In this document: in pieces, positions 7,050-15,637 of the stretch
Layout of the letters: every line of letters starts with the position of its first letter
Numbering within the stretch: the stretch's first letter is position 1
Origin: a gamma proteobacterium HdN1
GTDB lineage: Bacteria > Pseudomonadota > Gammaproteobacteria > Pseudomonadales > Ketobacteraceae
Assembly: GCA_000198515.1 (NCBI GenBank)
Contig: FP929140.1
Coordinates: 1,524,527 to 1,588,526, forward strand
Direction of reading: 5' to 3'
Length of the DNA stretch: 64,000 nt
Notes under the pieces: generated by a model
What the model was told of the DNA's origin: nothing
What the model saw: the letters and a program-made list of their open reading frames with translations, nothing else
Databases searched by the model: none
Translations under genes and position numbers: made by a program

Positions 7050-8507
7050 TCAGCTTGACATGGTTGAATCCCGCGCCGTTACTAAGTGGCTGCGAACTTC
7101 ACGTAATTTAATAAATAATCGTAAGTTGAGTAAAATCGCTGCGCAGCTTAGGCCCGCAAAAAGCCCCCACCAAAATCCTTTCGCGCCGAGTGCCGGTAAA
7201 CCAAATTTACCAAACGCCAAACTGTAACCAATTGCAAGTGCAATCACCCAATAAGAAATTAGCGTAATCACCATCGGATAACGAGTATCCTTCAGCCCCC
7301 GCAAAGCGCCGCTTGCGCCCACCTGCACCCCATCAGAAAATTGGAAAATTGCTGCCAACACAAGCAATTGGCTGGCAAGCGCTAAGATGGCGGTATCTTT
7401 GGTATACAGCGCGGCAATGGAATCACGCGCAAGCCACATGATCGCCGCATTGCTAAGCGCCACGATCACCACCAAACCAACGCCAGCCACTGCCGCGTGA
7501 TCAAGACCAACCGGATCTTTCGCGCCGATGCAGTGCCCCAAGCGAATCCCGATCGCAAGCGCAACACTCAACGGCACCATGAAAATCAGCGAAGATACAT
7601 TCAAAGCCACTTGATGGCCCGCAATGACCGTTGTACCCAAAGTTGCAAGTAACAGAGAAATTACTGCGAACACACTGACTTCAAAGAAAATACTCAACCC
7701 AATGGGAACGCCCAATTTAAGAATTTCCGCAATCATGGCGCCATTGGGTGCAGAAAATCGCTCACGCACCCCGTAGCGCAAATCTCGATCCATGTACAGG
7801 CAATACAGCAGCATCAAACATGCCATCAACATCAGCGCAGCAGAAGTCGCCACGCCACAACCGGGGCCGCCCATTCTAGGAAAGCCAAACTTCCCAAAAA
7901 TTAGGATGTAATTCAGTGCTATGTTGAATGCTAACCCAATTAGGCTCACAAACATCACGACACGCGGCTGGCCGATTCCCTCCGCAAAAAAGCGCAGCGC
8001 TAAAAATGCGCTAAACCAAGGAAACCCCCACGAAATTCCATTCAGATAAGATTGCGTCATTGCCGCCAGAGGCGCCTCAACCTCAAGCAACTCCAGAAGC
8101 GGCATGGCGTTTCGGAGAGCAAAAAAAGCGAGCAATCCAAGCGGAATGCTCACCCACACCGCTTGGTGAACATGCCGCCCGATTTCGTTCGTCCGCCCAG
8201 CGCCGAACAGATGCGACACAATCGGCGAGGTTGCATTGAGCGTGCCGACAATAAACAAAAAAATCGGCATCCAGATCGAGCTACCCAAGGCAATCGCCGC
8301 GAGATCGGTTGCACCCGCCCAGCCAGACATCACCGTATCGGCAAAGCCATTCGCGGCTTGGGCAAGCTGCGAGATCACGATGGGGCCGGTCAGCGAGAGC
8401 ACGGCAGCCGCCTCCTTCCGCAAACGCTGAAAGTGCAAATGGAAGGGCGGTGAGCAAGGCATCGGTGGCTGTGGCATCGGTGCCTGAGGCATAGCTGGCT
8501 GAGACAT
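7050..8507 (-). CDS. MATE-family multidrug/Na+ antiporter (NorM-like)
   Basis: The 485-residue protein has the twelve hydrophobic segments of a MATE exporter. Typical features are LTGPIVISQLAQAANGFADTVMSGWAG in helix 1-2, AIALGSSIWMPIFLF, GFPWFSAFLALRFFAEGIGQPRV in the first half and SLIFMVPLSVALAIGIRLGHCIGAKDP in the pseudo-symmetric second half. Such proteins expel cationic drugs or metabolites in exchange for Na+ or H+. The N-terminus carries a short Met-Pro-rich stretch (MPQAPMPQPPMP), so the true start may be one of several internal Met codons. No regulator is adjacent; three 15-bp repeats sit upstream at 8569-8613. A role exporting the microcin-like product is possible but unsupported. 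Confidence 0.92.
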   Translation of the reverse strand: MSQPAMPQAPMPQPPMPCSPPFHLHFQRLRKEAAAVLSLTGPIVISQLAQAANGFADTVMSGWAGATDLAAIALGSSIWMPIFLFIVGTLNATSPIVSHLFGAGRTNEIGRHVHQAVWVSIPLGLLAFFALRNAMPLLELLEVEAPLAAMTQSYLNGISWGFPWFSAFLALRFFAEGIGQPRVVMFVSLIGLAFNIALNYILIFGKFGFPRMGGPGCGVATSAALMLMACLMLLYCLYMDRDLRYGVRERFSAPNGAMIAEILKLGVPIGLSIFFEVSVFAVISLLLATLGTTVIAGHQVALNVSSLIFMVPLSVALAIGIRLGHCIGAKDPVGLDHAAVAGVGLVVIVALSNAAIMWLARDSIAALYTKDTAILALASQLLVLAAIFQFSDGVQVGASGALRGLKDTRYPMVITLISYWVIALAIGYSLAFGKFGLPALGAKGFWWGLFAGLSCAAILLNLRLFIKLREVRSHLVTARDSTMSS

Positions 8508-8568
8508 GGGAGATCCAAGCGGTTGGCGACACCAACTTCGTGCCTAGGGGCACAGGCGTTGGGTAGCG

Positions 8569-8613
8569 GTAGTCGGGGAAATGGTAGTCGGGGAAATGGT
8601 AGTCGGGGAAATG
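8569..8613. repeat. Tandem repeat, 3 x 15 bp
   Basis: Three exact copies of gtagtcggggaaatg lie between the greB stop and the MATE start. A degenerate fourth copy (gtagatgagtgaatg) follows. They fall in the promoter/leader region of the MATE gene. Confidence 0.9.
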
Positions 8614-8637
8614 GTAGATGAGTGAATGGGTGAGTGT

Positions 8638-9117
8638 TTAGGGCTTTCGGTATTCGATGCTCTCAATTTCCCACTCTTTGGTCGCCTCCGGAGTGCGAAC
8701 GGTAATCTCATCCCCCTCGCTCTTGCCTAGGCAGGCCCGAACAATGGGCGCGTTTACAGACACGTAGTTCTTTTTGCCATAAATCTCGTCAGGCCCAACG
8801 ATTCGGAAAGACAGGCGCTGATCATCTACATCCACCAATCCCACCCAAGCGCCAAAATAAACCTTGCCTTCTTGAACAGAGTTGTACTCGACGACGCGCA
8901 GCTTGCCCAAACGACCGCGTAGAAACCGCACCCGCCGGTCGATTTCCCGCAGGCGTTTTTTGTTGTACTGATAGTCCGCATTCTCAGAACGATCACCCAA
9001 ACTTGCCGCCCATTGCACCAGTTTCGTGACTTTTGGACGCTCCTTGTACCAAAGTTCATCCAATTCCTGCTGCAGCTCCGTATAGCCTTCTGGGGTAATT
9101 ACGTTGGTATCCATCAT
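8638..9117 (-). CDS. greB: Transcript cleavage factor GreB
   Basis: The 158-159-residue protein has the two Gre domains. The N-terminal coiled coil carries the catalytic loop as LGDRSENADYQYNKKRLREIDRR, with the acidic pair D/E at its tip. The C-terminal FKBP-like domain contains VGPDEIYGKKNYVSVNAPIVRACLGKSEGDE. It rescues backtracked RNA polymerase by stimulating transcript cleavage. The basic pattern RYLxxRLxxL (here RFLRGRLGKLRVV) and the length favour GreB over GreA. Two adjacent ATG codons (9117 and 9114) are possible starts. Confidence 0.96.
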   Translation of the reverse strand: MMDTNVITPEGYTELQQELDELWYKERPKVTKLVQWAASLGDRSENADYQYNKKRLREIDRRVRFLRGRLGKLRVVEYNSVQEGKVYFGAWVGLVDVDDQRLSFRIVGPDEIYGKKNYVSVNAPIVRACLGKSEGDEITVRTPEATKEWEIESIEYRKP

Positions 9118-9184
9118 TTGATAGGGTAGCCTCAGAACTTTTGAGTCAGGAAAGATAGGTTGTGCTGCAAGCGATCAACAGAAC

Positions 9185-9270
9185 GCCGAAAGCTTTTTTC
9201 TGCAAGCCGAAAGCTTTTCTTTGCAAGCAGAAAGTTTTTTCTTCGCAAGCCGAAAGTTTTTTCTTCGCAA
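9185..9270. repeat. Tandem repeat, 4 x 21-22 bp
   Basis: Four imperfect units of the form gccgaaagcttttttctgcaa (9185, 9206, 9227, 9249) lie in the divergent intergenic region between greB and the GGDEF-EAL gene. T-rich halves recur every two helical turns, which could bend DNA or bind a regulator. Confidence 0.88.
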
Positions 9271-9390
9271 GAATGTTATCAGGATGTAAATTGTAGAAAA
9301 AACAGTCGCCAGATGGGTTTATAATAGCCGATTTGGTGGCCGCTTTGCGTAGTGTATGCGTGCGCAGTGTATACAAAGGATGTAGTAATC

Positions 9391-11262
9391 ATGAAGGACG
9401 TAGACAGCAAACCCTCGACCGCTCGTCTTTTGGTTCAGGCGGGCCAAGCTGTGCCTGAAAAAGCGGCCCGTCCAAGCCAAGATCAGTTGCTCGCAGACGC
9501 CGTATTCGATGCCATTAGCGAAGGCGTGTTCATCGCCGATCGTGAAGGCTTCATCGAAAAGGCCAACCCTGCCTTCCTCACGCTTACCCAATACAAATCC
9601 GAGCAAATCATCGGCCAGCACTGCAGCCGCCTCTGGGAAGAGCACCTCAGTAGCGGAATCTTCAAAAACATGCGTAAAGGCGTCGATGCTGAATCAAGCT
9701 GGCGCATGGACACCACCGTTGTCTGCAATCATGGCAGAGTTCGCCCCGCAACGCTGAGCGTTACGGCGATTCGGGATCTGGCCGGCCAAGTCACACACTA
9801 TATTGGCATCCTGCTCGACACCGCCGAACGCCGCCAAAGTGAACAGCGGATCTACCGCTTGGCCTACTACGACTCGCTGACCGAAATTCCCAACCGAGTT
9901 TCTTTTTTTGAACGCTTGGATCAGGCGCTTGCGAGCGCGGGAAGCACCGGAACGTCTCTCGCGGTGCTGTTTTTAGACCTCGACCGCTTCAAACCCATCA
10001 ACGATTCTTTGGGGCACGGTGCGGGAGATCAGCTGCTAAAAGCGGTCGCCCGTCGCTTGCTCTACTGCATCCGCGAAAACGATCTGGTTGCGCGGGTCGG
10101 TGGTGATGAGTTTGCAATTCTCTTGACGAGGCTCAACACCCCAGAGGAAGCCGAAAGTACCGCCATTATCACCGCATCCCGCATCCTTGCGCAGTTTGCA
10201 ACCGCCTTTATGATCGAAGGGCGCGATGTGTTCTCGTCCACCAGCATTGGAATTGCGCTGTTTCCCAGAGACGGCCAACTGCCGGACGAGCTGGTGCGTA
10301 ACGCCGACATGGCCATGTACGCAGCAAAAAAAGCCGGCAAGAACGCATGGCACTTCTACGATCACAGCATGAACGAGAAGGCCATGGAGCGCTTGGTGAT
10401 GGAAAACGCCATGCGCAAGGCGCTGAATAACAGCGAGTTTGAGTTGTATTTCCAACCCCAATGCGAAGCGGATAGCGGTGCGCTGGCGGGTTTGGAAGTA
10501 TTGCTGCGCTGGCAGCACCCCCAATTTGGTATACAGACGCCGGCAGAATTTCTCGCGCTTGCAGAAGAAACCGACCTGATCAACCCGATCGGTGAATGGG
10601 TGTTTGAAAAAGCGCTTGGCACGCTAGAAGACTGGCTATCACAAGGTTTTGATCCGGGATATCTTGCGATTAACATTTCCAGCACGCAGTTCAAGCGCAC
10701 GAATTTTGCTGACTATCTCCAGATTTTGTTGCGTCGTCACGAGATGGATCCCAGCTACATTCAACTGGAAATTACCGAGCACGCCATCATGGAAGACGTT
10801 GCGCGCTCACAAAAGATTCTGGATACCCTCAGCGACGCGGGGATTCGCATTGCGATTGATGATTTTGGCGTTGGCTACTCCTCTCTAAATCACCTGCGCC
10901 GCTTTCCGGTGCATACCCTGAAAATTGATCGAGATTTTGTTCGCGACCTCGAACTGGAAGGCGGCACACAAGCCCTCACCAATGCAGTCATCGCCATTGG
11001 CAAGAGCTTGAATCTTAGCGTTATCGCAGAAGGTGTCGAGACAGCAGGGCAGTTAGAGTACTTGCGAACCCACGGCTGTCGACGGGTGCAGGGGCATTAT
11101 TTGAGCGCGCCCATGAACGCAGCCGCCGTTATGGAAAAATATTTCTGCAACGTGTTAGACGCTAGGGAAGTTCAAGAAAAAAGCGCCGAGCCGCAAGCTA
11201 CGGCGAATGCAACACAAGCGCCAGTGGTATCGGAGTTCCAGCCCGAGCCTGAGCAAGCGTAG
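9391..11262 (+). CDS. PAS-GGDEF-EAL cyclic-di-GMP signalling protein
   Basis: The 623-residue protein has a PAS sensor at about residues 30-145 (AISEGVFIADREGFIEKANPAFLTLT), a GGDEF domain at about 155-320 with intact RVGGDEF, and an EAL domain at about 335-590. The EAL motif reads EVLLRW, a variant seen in active phosphodiesterases; the metal motif DDFGVGYSSL and AEGVETAGQL are intact. There are no membrane segments, so it acts in the cytoplasm. It could make and degrade c-di-GMP, with PAS input setting the balance. AAGGA before the ATG at 9391 supports that start over 9352. The last 30 residues are Ala/Gln-rich. The four repeats at 9185-9270 lie in its upstream region. Confidence 0.94.
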   Translation: MKDVDSKPSTARLLVQAGQAVPEKAARPSQDQLLADAVFDAISEGVFIADREGFIEKANPAFLTLTQYKSEQIIGQHCSRLWEEHLSSGIFKNMRKGVDAESSWRMDTTVVCNHGRVRPATLSVTAIRDLAGQVTHYIGILLDTAERRQSEQRIYRLAYYDSLTEIPNRVSFFERLDQALASAGSTGTSLAVLFLDLDRFKPINDSLGHGAGDQLLKAVARRLLYCIRENDLVARVGGDEFAILLTRLNTPEEAESTAIITASRILAQFATAFMIEGRDVFSSTSIGIALFPRDGQLPDELVRNADMAMYAAKKAGKNAWHFYDHSMNEKAMERLVMENAMRKALNNSEFELYFQPQCEADSGALAGLEVLLRWQHPQFGIQTPAEFLALAEETDLINPIGEWVFEKALGTLEDWLSQGFDPGYLAINISSTQFKRTNFADYLQILLRRHEMDPSYIQLEITEHAIMEDVARSQKILDTLSDAGIRIAIDDFGVGYSSLNHLRRFPVHTLKIDRDFVRDLELEGGTQALTNAVIAIGKSLNLSVIAEGVETAGQLEYLRTHGCRRVQGHYLSAPMNAAAVMEKYFCNVLDAREVQEKSAEPQATANATQAPVVSEFQPEPEQA

Positions 11263-11273
11263 CGCAAGACTTT

Positions 11274-11933
11274 TTATTTCTGCGTTGCATCTGCGAGTTT
11301 ACGCGCCATTGCGGCCCCTCGTGACGTAGTGGCCGTAATGACTTGGCTCCCCGTCAGGATGATCCGCAGTTCGAGCTTCAGTTTTTCGGCAAGCGGCGCA
11401 CGTTCCTCTTTGGGAAGGCTTAGCGCTTCAATGCCGCCATCGAACACCAGATTGACCATCATTTCAGCAACTACCGTTATATGATCTAACGGCTGATGGC
11501 GCGTGGGCGGGTCTTTGCTTAAATCGTCGGCCAGTTCATCCACAAAACGTTGTTTCTCTTTCTTGATCGCCGCGCGAAAAGAACGCGGGCCACCAGCACG
11601 ATCGCCCATTAAAAGTTGGAAAAGCAGCGGGTTCTTGTCGATAAAATCCATGAAGGTTTCAATTGACGTATTCACAATGCTGCCTTCCACGCGCACCCGA
11701 TGACGCGCCTTTCGCATGAGCTGCCGCAGGCTCAATCCGACTTCATCCACAATCGCAAGGCCCAGCGCTTCCATGTCGATAAAGTAGCGATAAAAGGTTG
11801 CGGGGGCCACGCCCGCTTCACGAGTCACTTCACGCAGGCTCAGCGCCGGAAAGCCTTTTTCGGAACTTAAGTGCAAGGCTGCTTGTACGATCGCTGTGCG
11901 GGTTTTCTCTCGCTGCTCGATTCTGCTGGCCAT
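11274..11933 (-). CDS. fabR: FabR-type TetR repressor of unsaturated fatty acid synthesis
   Basis: The 219-residue protein begins MASRIEQREKTRTAIVQAAL, equivalent to the E. coli FabR start. The helix-turn-helix is LSLREVTREAGVAPATFYRYF, followed by DMEALGLAIVDEVGLSLRQLMRKAR, a stretch shared with FabR. FabR senses acyl-thioester pools and represses fabA/fabB. A longer in-frame extension to 12044 exists but lacks family similarity and overlaps the upstream gene. It starts 19 bp after the second TetR gene ends, so the two probably share a transcript. Confidence 0.85.
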   Translation of the reverse strand: MASRIEQREKTRTAIVQAALHLSSEKGFPALSLREVTREAGVAPATFYRYFIDMEALGLAIVDEVGLSLRQLMRKARHRVRVEGSIVNTSIETFMDFIDKNPLLFQLLMGDRAGGPRSFRAAIKKEKQRFVDELADDLSKDPPTRHQPLDHITVVAEMMVNLVFDGGIEALSLPKEERAPLAEKLKLELRIILTGSQVITATTSRGAAMARKLADATQK

Positions 11934-11952
11934 GCAATAAGAGGCTCGTGAT

Positions 11953-12654
11953 TCAATCGGTGGGTGAGTCGCTGGAAAAAGCCGCCGTCGCTTGGTGCGT
12001 AGAAATGAGTCGCGGTAAATCATCTTGCCAATAGAACAGCACATAATCTGTGAGCGCTTCGGCGGGCGCTTCTACATCTTCATAGTGGCCGGCAATGAAC
12101 TGGCTCGCATAACATTCAAACAGGGCAAAAACCCCATCCATAAACAAACGCAGCCGCACCTGTTCGGTGGGTGTTTTACCAGCAATCCCGATGTTCATAA
12201 ACACCTGTGCCCAGCCTACCTTGTTATCGTTGTAGAAGCGCGATAGGTGGGCGCCCAGCGGCGAGTTGGGTTGATCTCTCTCAGCCCAGACCATGCGACA
12301 CAGCGCTTGTTGCCCTCGGATGATATCAAAACCGGCGATAAAAAGGCGGTGAATAACGTCGCGAATCTCCTCTGGGTGCAGGGTCAGCAGCACCGTTTCT
12401 AACGAGCGTTGTAAGGGATGGATAAAGCGCTCTGCGAGATCGTTCGCCATCGCTTCAAATAGCTGCTCCATCGTCTCAAAGTGTACATAAAAGCTAGGCT
12501 GGGCAATGCCCGCTCGCTTGGTGACTTTGTTCATGCTTATGCCCGCATAGCCTTCTTCGATCAAAGTTTCAATCGCGGCATTTACGATCCGTGCACGGGT
12601 ACGAGCTTTTGTTGCGTTGCGCGTATGCGACGTGCTGGTTGCAGCATGGGACAT
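11953..12654 (-). CDS. TetR-family transcriptional regulator
   Basis: The 233-residue protein has a TetR N-terminal domain (RARIVNAAIETLIEEGYAG then MNKVTKRAGIAQPSFYVHFETMEQLFEA) and a long ligand-binding part with RMVWAERDQPNSPLGAHLSRFY. The ligand is unknown. It is divergent from the esterase at 12800. A 15-bp-arm inverted repeat sits between the two starts, so autoregulation and control of the esterase are likely. The FabR gene follows 19 bp downstream, which suggests a lipid-related signal. Confidence 0.9.
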   Translation of the reverse strand: MSHAATSTSHTRNATKARTRARIVNAAIETLIEEGYAGISMNKVTKRAGIAQPSFYVHFETMEQLFEAMANDLAERFIHPLQRSLETVLLTLHPEEIRDVIHRLFIAGFDIIRGQQALCRMVWAERDQPNSPLGAHLSRFYNDNKVGWAQVFMNIGIAGKTPTEQVRLRLFMDGVFALFECYASQFIAGHYEDVEAPAEALTDYVLFYWQDDLPRLISTHQATAAFSSDSPTD

Positions 12655-12720
12655 GCAGACCCCTAGGTTATGGTTAAAAATTTAACAAAGCGCATCGAAA
12701 AACGATTGACTCACCAGTCG

Positions 12721-12762
12721 ACCTATAACATTATAGCCCAAGATACCTATTATGTTATAGGT
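12721..12762. promoter_or_regulatory. Inverted-repeat operator, probable TetR site
   Basis: CCTATAACATTATAG (12722-12736) and CTATTATGTTATAGG (12747-12761) form a near-perfect inverted repeat with a 10-base spacer and one further matching base on each side. The site lies between the divergent tetR and esterase starts. Confidence 0.75.
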
Positions 12763-12799
12763 TAAATAACACTAATAAGACACACGGGTTGGGCGCAAC

Positions 12800-14050
12800 A
12801 TGGTATTGCAAGGCGAATTTCATCCGGATTTTGGTCAGGTGGCAGAAGCTCTTATCAAGATCATCCCAAGGCGCACGCCTGGTGGTGCTTCAGTATGTAT
12901 CTATCACGAGGGTGAAAAAGTGGTAGACGTGTGGGGTGGCACCAAAGATCAGCAAGGGCATCCTTGGAAGCAGGATACCATCGTGTTTTCAGCATCTACC
13001 ACCAAAGGGGTGACGTCAACTCTGCTGCACATCCTTGTAGATCGCGGTCTTGCCAACTACGACGACACCATCGCCAAACACTGGCCCGCCTTCGGCCAGA
13101 ACGGCAAGAAAAATATCACCATTCGGCAAGCACTCTCCCACCAAGCAGGCTTGTACAACATCGCCGATTACGGGTTCAGCAAAGAACATTTCTGGAACTG
13201 GGATTCCGCCCTGCGCCTACTCGAAGAAGCCAAACCCAGCCATGCTCCAGGCGAGAAAAGCGCTTACCACGCACTCACCTATGGCCACATCATTGGCGGG
13301 TTGATTGAAAAGATCACCGGAAAACCCTTCCAGCAAGTCATGAAAGAAGAGTTGAGCGACCCACTCCAGCTAGAAGGCATGTTTATTGGTGTTCCTAACG
13401 AAGAACTCCACCGATTGGCCAACTTGATTACTCGCGACGGCTATCTAGGCTCTGCGATTCGCGCCTACAAAGACATGAATCCGTACATCCGCCAAGTGCT
13501 ACACTTTTTGACGCGCTTGATTGGAATGGATTTTTCTTATTTCCGCAAAGCGCTCGCGCCTGATTTTGTGGAAGAAATCAACTTCAACTCGCAAGAATCC
13601 ATGCAGGCCATCATCCCCGCAGCGAACGGCGCCTTTACCGCCCGCTCGCTCGCTAAAATGTACGCAGCGCTTGCCAATGGCGGTGAATTTGGCGGCGTGC
13701 GCCTGATGTCGGAAGATCGGGTTCGCATTATGAGCCAGCAGCAAACGAACGGCCGTGACCGCGTCGTGAACTTCCCGATGAAATGGCGGCTAGGCTATCA
13801 CGAAGTCTTTACGCTTGGCCAGAAAGCGCCGCACGCGTTCGGGCATTTTGGTTTTGGTGGTTCGGGTGCGTGGTGTGACCCCTCACGCAAACTGTCGATG
13901 GCCATGACCCTGAACACCGGCGTTGGAACCCCCTTTGGTGATCTTCGGATCGTGAAGCTTTCTACGGCCGTGATGCGTTGCGCAGATCGCCGCCAGACCT
14001 GGCGTGAGCAAAAGCCAATCGCGCTGGCCGATTTGCAAACGGCGAACTAA
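12800..14050 (+). CDS. Class C beta-lactamase-fold serine esterase (EstB-like)
   Basis: The 416-residue protein has the serine beta-lactamase/esterase motifs: nucleophile SxxK as SASTTKGV (S-T-T-K) near residue 75, the tyrosine motif as YHALTYGHIIGGLIEKITGKP near 155, and a third motif HFGFGGSGAW near 352. No signal peptide is seen, which fits cytoplasmic EstB-type carboxylesterases better than a periplasmic beta-lactamase. Substrates are probably short-chain esters or lactones; that is inferred. The divergent TetR gene and the inverted repeat at 12721-12762 suggest ligand-induced expression. Confidence 0.88.
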   Translation: MVLQGEFHPDFGQVAEALIKIIPRRTPGGASVCIYHEGEKVVDVWGGTKDQQGHPWKQDTIVFSASTTKGVTSTLLHILVDRGLANYDDTIAKHWPAFGQNGKKNITIRQALSHQAGLYNIADYGFSKEHFWNWDSALRLLEEAKPSHAPGEKSAYHALTYGHIIGGLIEKITGKPFQQVMKEELSDPLQLEGMFIGVPNEELHRLANLITRDGYLGSAIRAYKDMNPYIRQVLHFLTRLIGMDFSYFRKALAPDFVEEINFNSQESMQAIIPAANGAFTARSLAKMYAALANGGEFGGVRLMSEDRVRIMSQQQTNGRDRVVNFPMKWRLGYHEVFTLGQKAPHAFGHFGFGGSGAWCDPSRKLSMAMTLNTGVGTPFGDLRIVKLSTAVMRCADRRQTWREQKPIALADLQTAN

Positions 14051-14088
14051 GTGCGATCTCGCCACCACCGCGAGTCGTTGCAATAGCA

Positions 14089-14126
14089 ATAGCGCACCCC
14101 CGAATCGCGGGTGCGCTATATTTTTT
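14089..14126. terminator. Rho-independent terminator
   Basis: An 11-bp stem (14089-14099 with 14109-14119, ATAGCGCACCC and its complement) with a nine-base loop and a T6 run. It ends the esterase transcript and overlaps the stop of the convergent gene. Confidence 0.85.
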
Positions 14127-15006
14127 AGTGGTACATTGTGCCGTCGAGAAAAATCCGATCCGGGCGATCTGCAGATCCGCCTGACCAGCGGTACTTGTAA
14201 CTAGCACTTTTGTTGTTGTGGTAATTCAGGGTGATTTGGCCATCGGTGATCTGGTAGCAACCCTCATTCGCGGCGTTTTTCATACTGGTGACGTCTACAC
14301 CCCCGCCGTTTGCGTAGGAATAAGAACTGCTAGAAGTGCTGTAGCTGGTGCCAGAGCTAGACTTGCGAATGAAGCGTCCATTGGGCAAAAATTCGTAATG
14401 AGTGAATGCATAAGAGATTTCGTTTGCGTATGACCAGTTATACTTTCCCCAAATTCGTTGGCCGCCATCAGGACAGGTGAGCGGCGGTTGGTCGAATTGA
14501 AGCGCATCCAGAAAGGAATTAATCTCAGTGTGGGCTGCCTTGTTAATCACGTTCTTGGTGGTATGGATCGCAAGGAGGGCAACGCGCCTGCCGTCGGTAA
14601 AAGAGATATACCGTTTCGGAAATTTGCTTGTAGTGGATGTGGTGTCAATGTAGGTGGCCGTGTAGCCTTTTGGAGTGGTGTGGAGGTACACACCGTCGTT
14701 TGCTTCAAGCGACGAGTCTATGTCGCCTTTCGCATATTCCCTGATCCAGGAGGTGCTGTTGATGGACTCCTCGATTTTGGCGGGATTGGGAAAGGAGATT
14801 TTTAGTGCAAAGGCGGATAGGGGGTCTTCGGCAGGAATGGCGATGAAGCCGATCAGGTCGGAGTCTTGTTGCTGAACGCTCCAGTTTTTGGGCAGGGAAT
14901 AGTCTAGCGGTCCAAAAGTGGCAGCGTGGGCGTTCAGCGCAAGAGTGCTGAAAATCCCTGCGCATAGCAGGCTGATGCTGCGGAAAAATGAGGTACGAAT
15001 GCTCAT
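14125..15006 (-). CDS. Secreted/periplasmic protein of unknown function
   Basis: Not recognised. The 293-residue product starts with a clear Sec signal (basic MSIRTSFFR, hydrophobic core, cleavage after NAHA near residue 28). The mature part has two regions. The first (about 30-170, FGPLDYSLPKNWSVQQQ onward) resembles a lipoprotein-like beta domain. The second begins at CPDGGQRIWGKYNW, includes a Ser/Tyr-rich stretch (SGTSYSTSSSSYSYANGGG) and ends in TDGQITLNYH, like the small sheet domains seen after a serine-rich linker. Two cysteines may pair. It is probably monocistronic. Confidence 0.75.
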   Translation of the reverse strand: MSIRTSFFRSISLLCAGIFSTLALNAHAATFGPLDYSLPKNWSVQQQDSDLIGFIAIPAEDPLSAFALKISFPNPAKIEESINSTSWIREYAKGDIDSSLEANDGVYLHTTPKGYTATYIDTTSTTSKFPKRYISFTDGRRVALLAIHTTKNVINKAAHTEINSFLDALQFDQPPLTCPDGGQRIWGKYNWSYANEISYAFTHYEFLPNGRFIRKSSSGTSYSTSSSSYSYANGGGVDVTSMKNAANEGCYQITDGQITLNYHNNKSASYKYRWSGGSADRPDRIFLDGTMYH

Positions 15007-15178
15007 CGGGAAAATTCATCCTTGATAAAATGCGAGCGAAATTGATCTGGCATTTTATGTATTGCCGCGATGGTTGCAAGCTAGGGCGGTTACTGTAGTC
15101 GGGTAGGGCAGTCAAGGTGCGCGCTGCGCGCACGCGATTGCGTGCGCTACAGCGCGATCGTTGTTCGTGGTTGTCTTG

Positions 15179-15526
15179 TTAAATCTCCACCTTCACATCG
15201 TTACCCTCAACCACAACCTTATAGGTTTTTAGCGGCTTTTCCCCGCGCACGACGTTTAGCAGCTGAATGCCCGGTGGAAAGTTGGCCCAGTCAATCACCT
15301 CTCCTGTACGGATGTTAAAACGCGCCCGATGCAGGGGGCATTGAACTTTGCAATCCTCAAGCAGCTTGCCTTTGGCAAGATTGGCGAACATGTGGGTGCA
15401 GCTACTTTGCGTCGCAAAAAAGCCGTCGCTTAAGTGGTACAGCAGAATTTTCTCTTCTTCGACGGTAAACGCTTTCATCTGGCCAACGCCAATCTGATCG
15501 GTGGTGGTGACGGTGTGTAAACCCAT
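15179..15526 (-). CDS. Small Rieske [2Fe-2S] protein
   Basis: The 115-residue product has the Rieske ligands: CTHMFANLAKG with C-x-H, and later CPLHRARFNIRTGEV with C-x-x-H. The fold is that of dioxygenase-type Rieske ferredoxins or NirD-like subunits, acting in electron transfer to an oxygenase or reductase. No partner oxygenase is adjacent. GGGAGAG five bases before the ATG at 15526 supports this start. It is divergent from the cyclase gene at 15638. Confidence 0.9.
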   Translation of the reverse strand: MGLHTVTTTDQIGVGQMKAFTVEEEKILLYHLSDGFFATQSSCTHMFANLAKGKLLEDCKVQCPLHRARFNIRTGEVIDWANFPPGIQLLNVVRGEKPLKTYKVVVEGNDVKVEI

Positions 15527-15637
15527 GTTTTCTCTCCCATTGATGTGTGCCGCTTGCCCATTAAAGGCGAAATTGTCGGGAACGGCAATGGCTTGTCTAT
15601 ACTGAGGTAGAAGTGCTCGCAACGGAGGGGGATATGG

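Noticed and set aside
7050-8507. MATE pump as dedicated exporter of the microcin-like product
   Set aside because: It is 3 kb away, in its own transcript, and separated by unrelated genes; nothing links it to the operon.
15121-15160. GC-rich dyad (gcgcacgcgattgcgtgcgc) as a terminator or REP element
   Set aside because: No T-run and no second copy noticed; could be either or neither.
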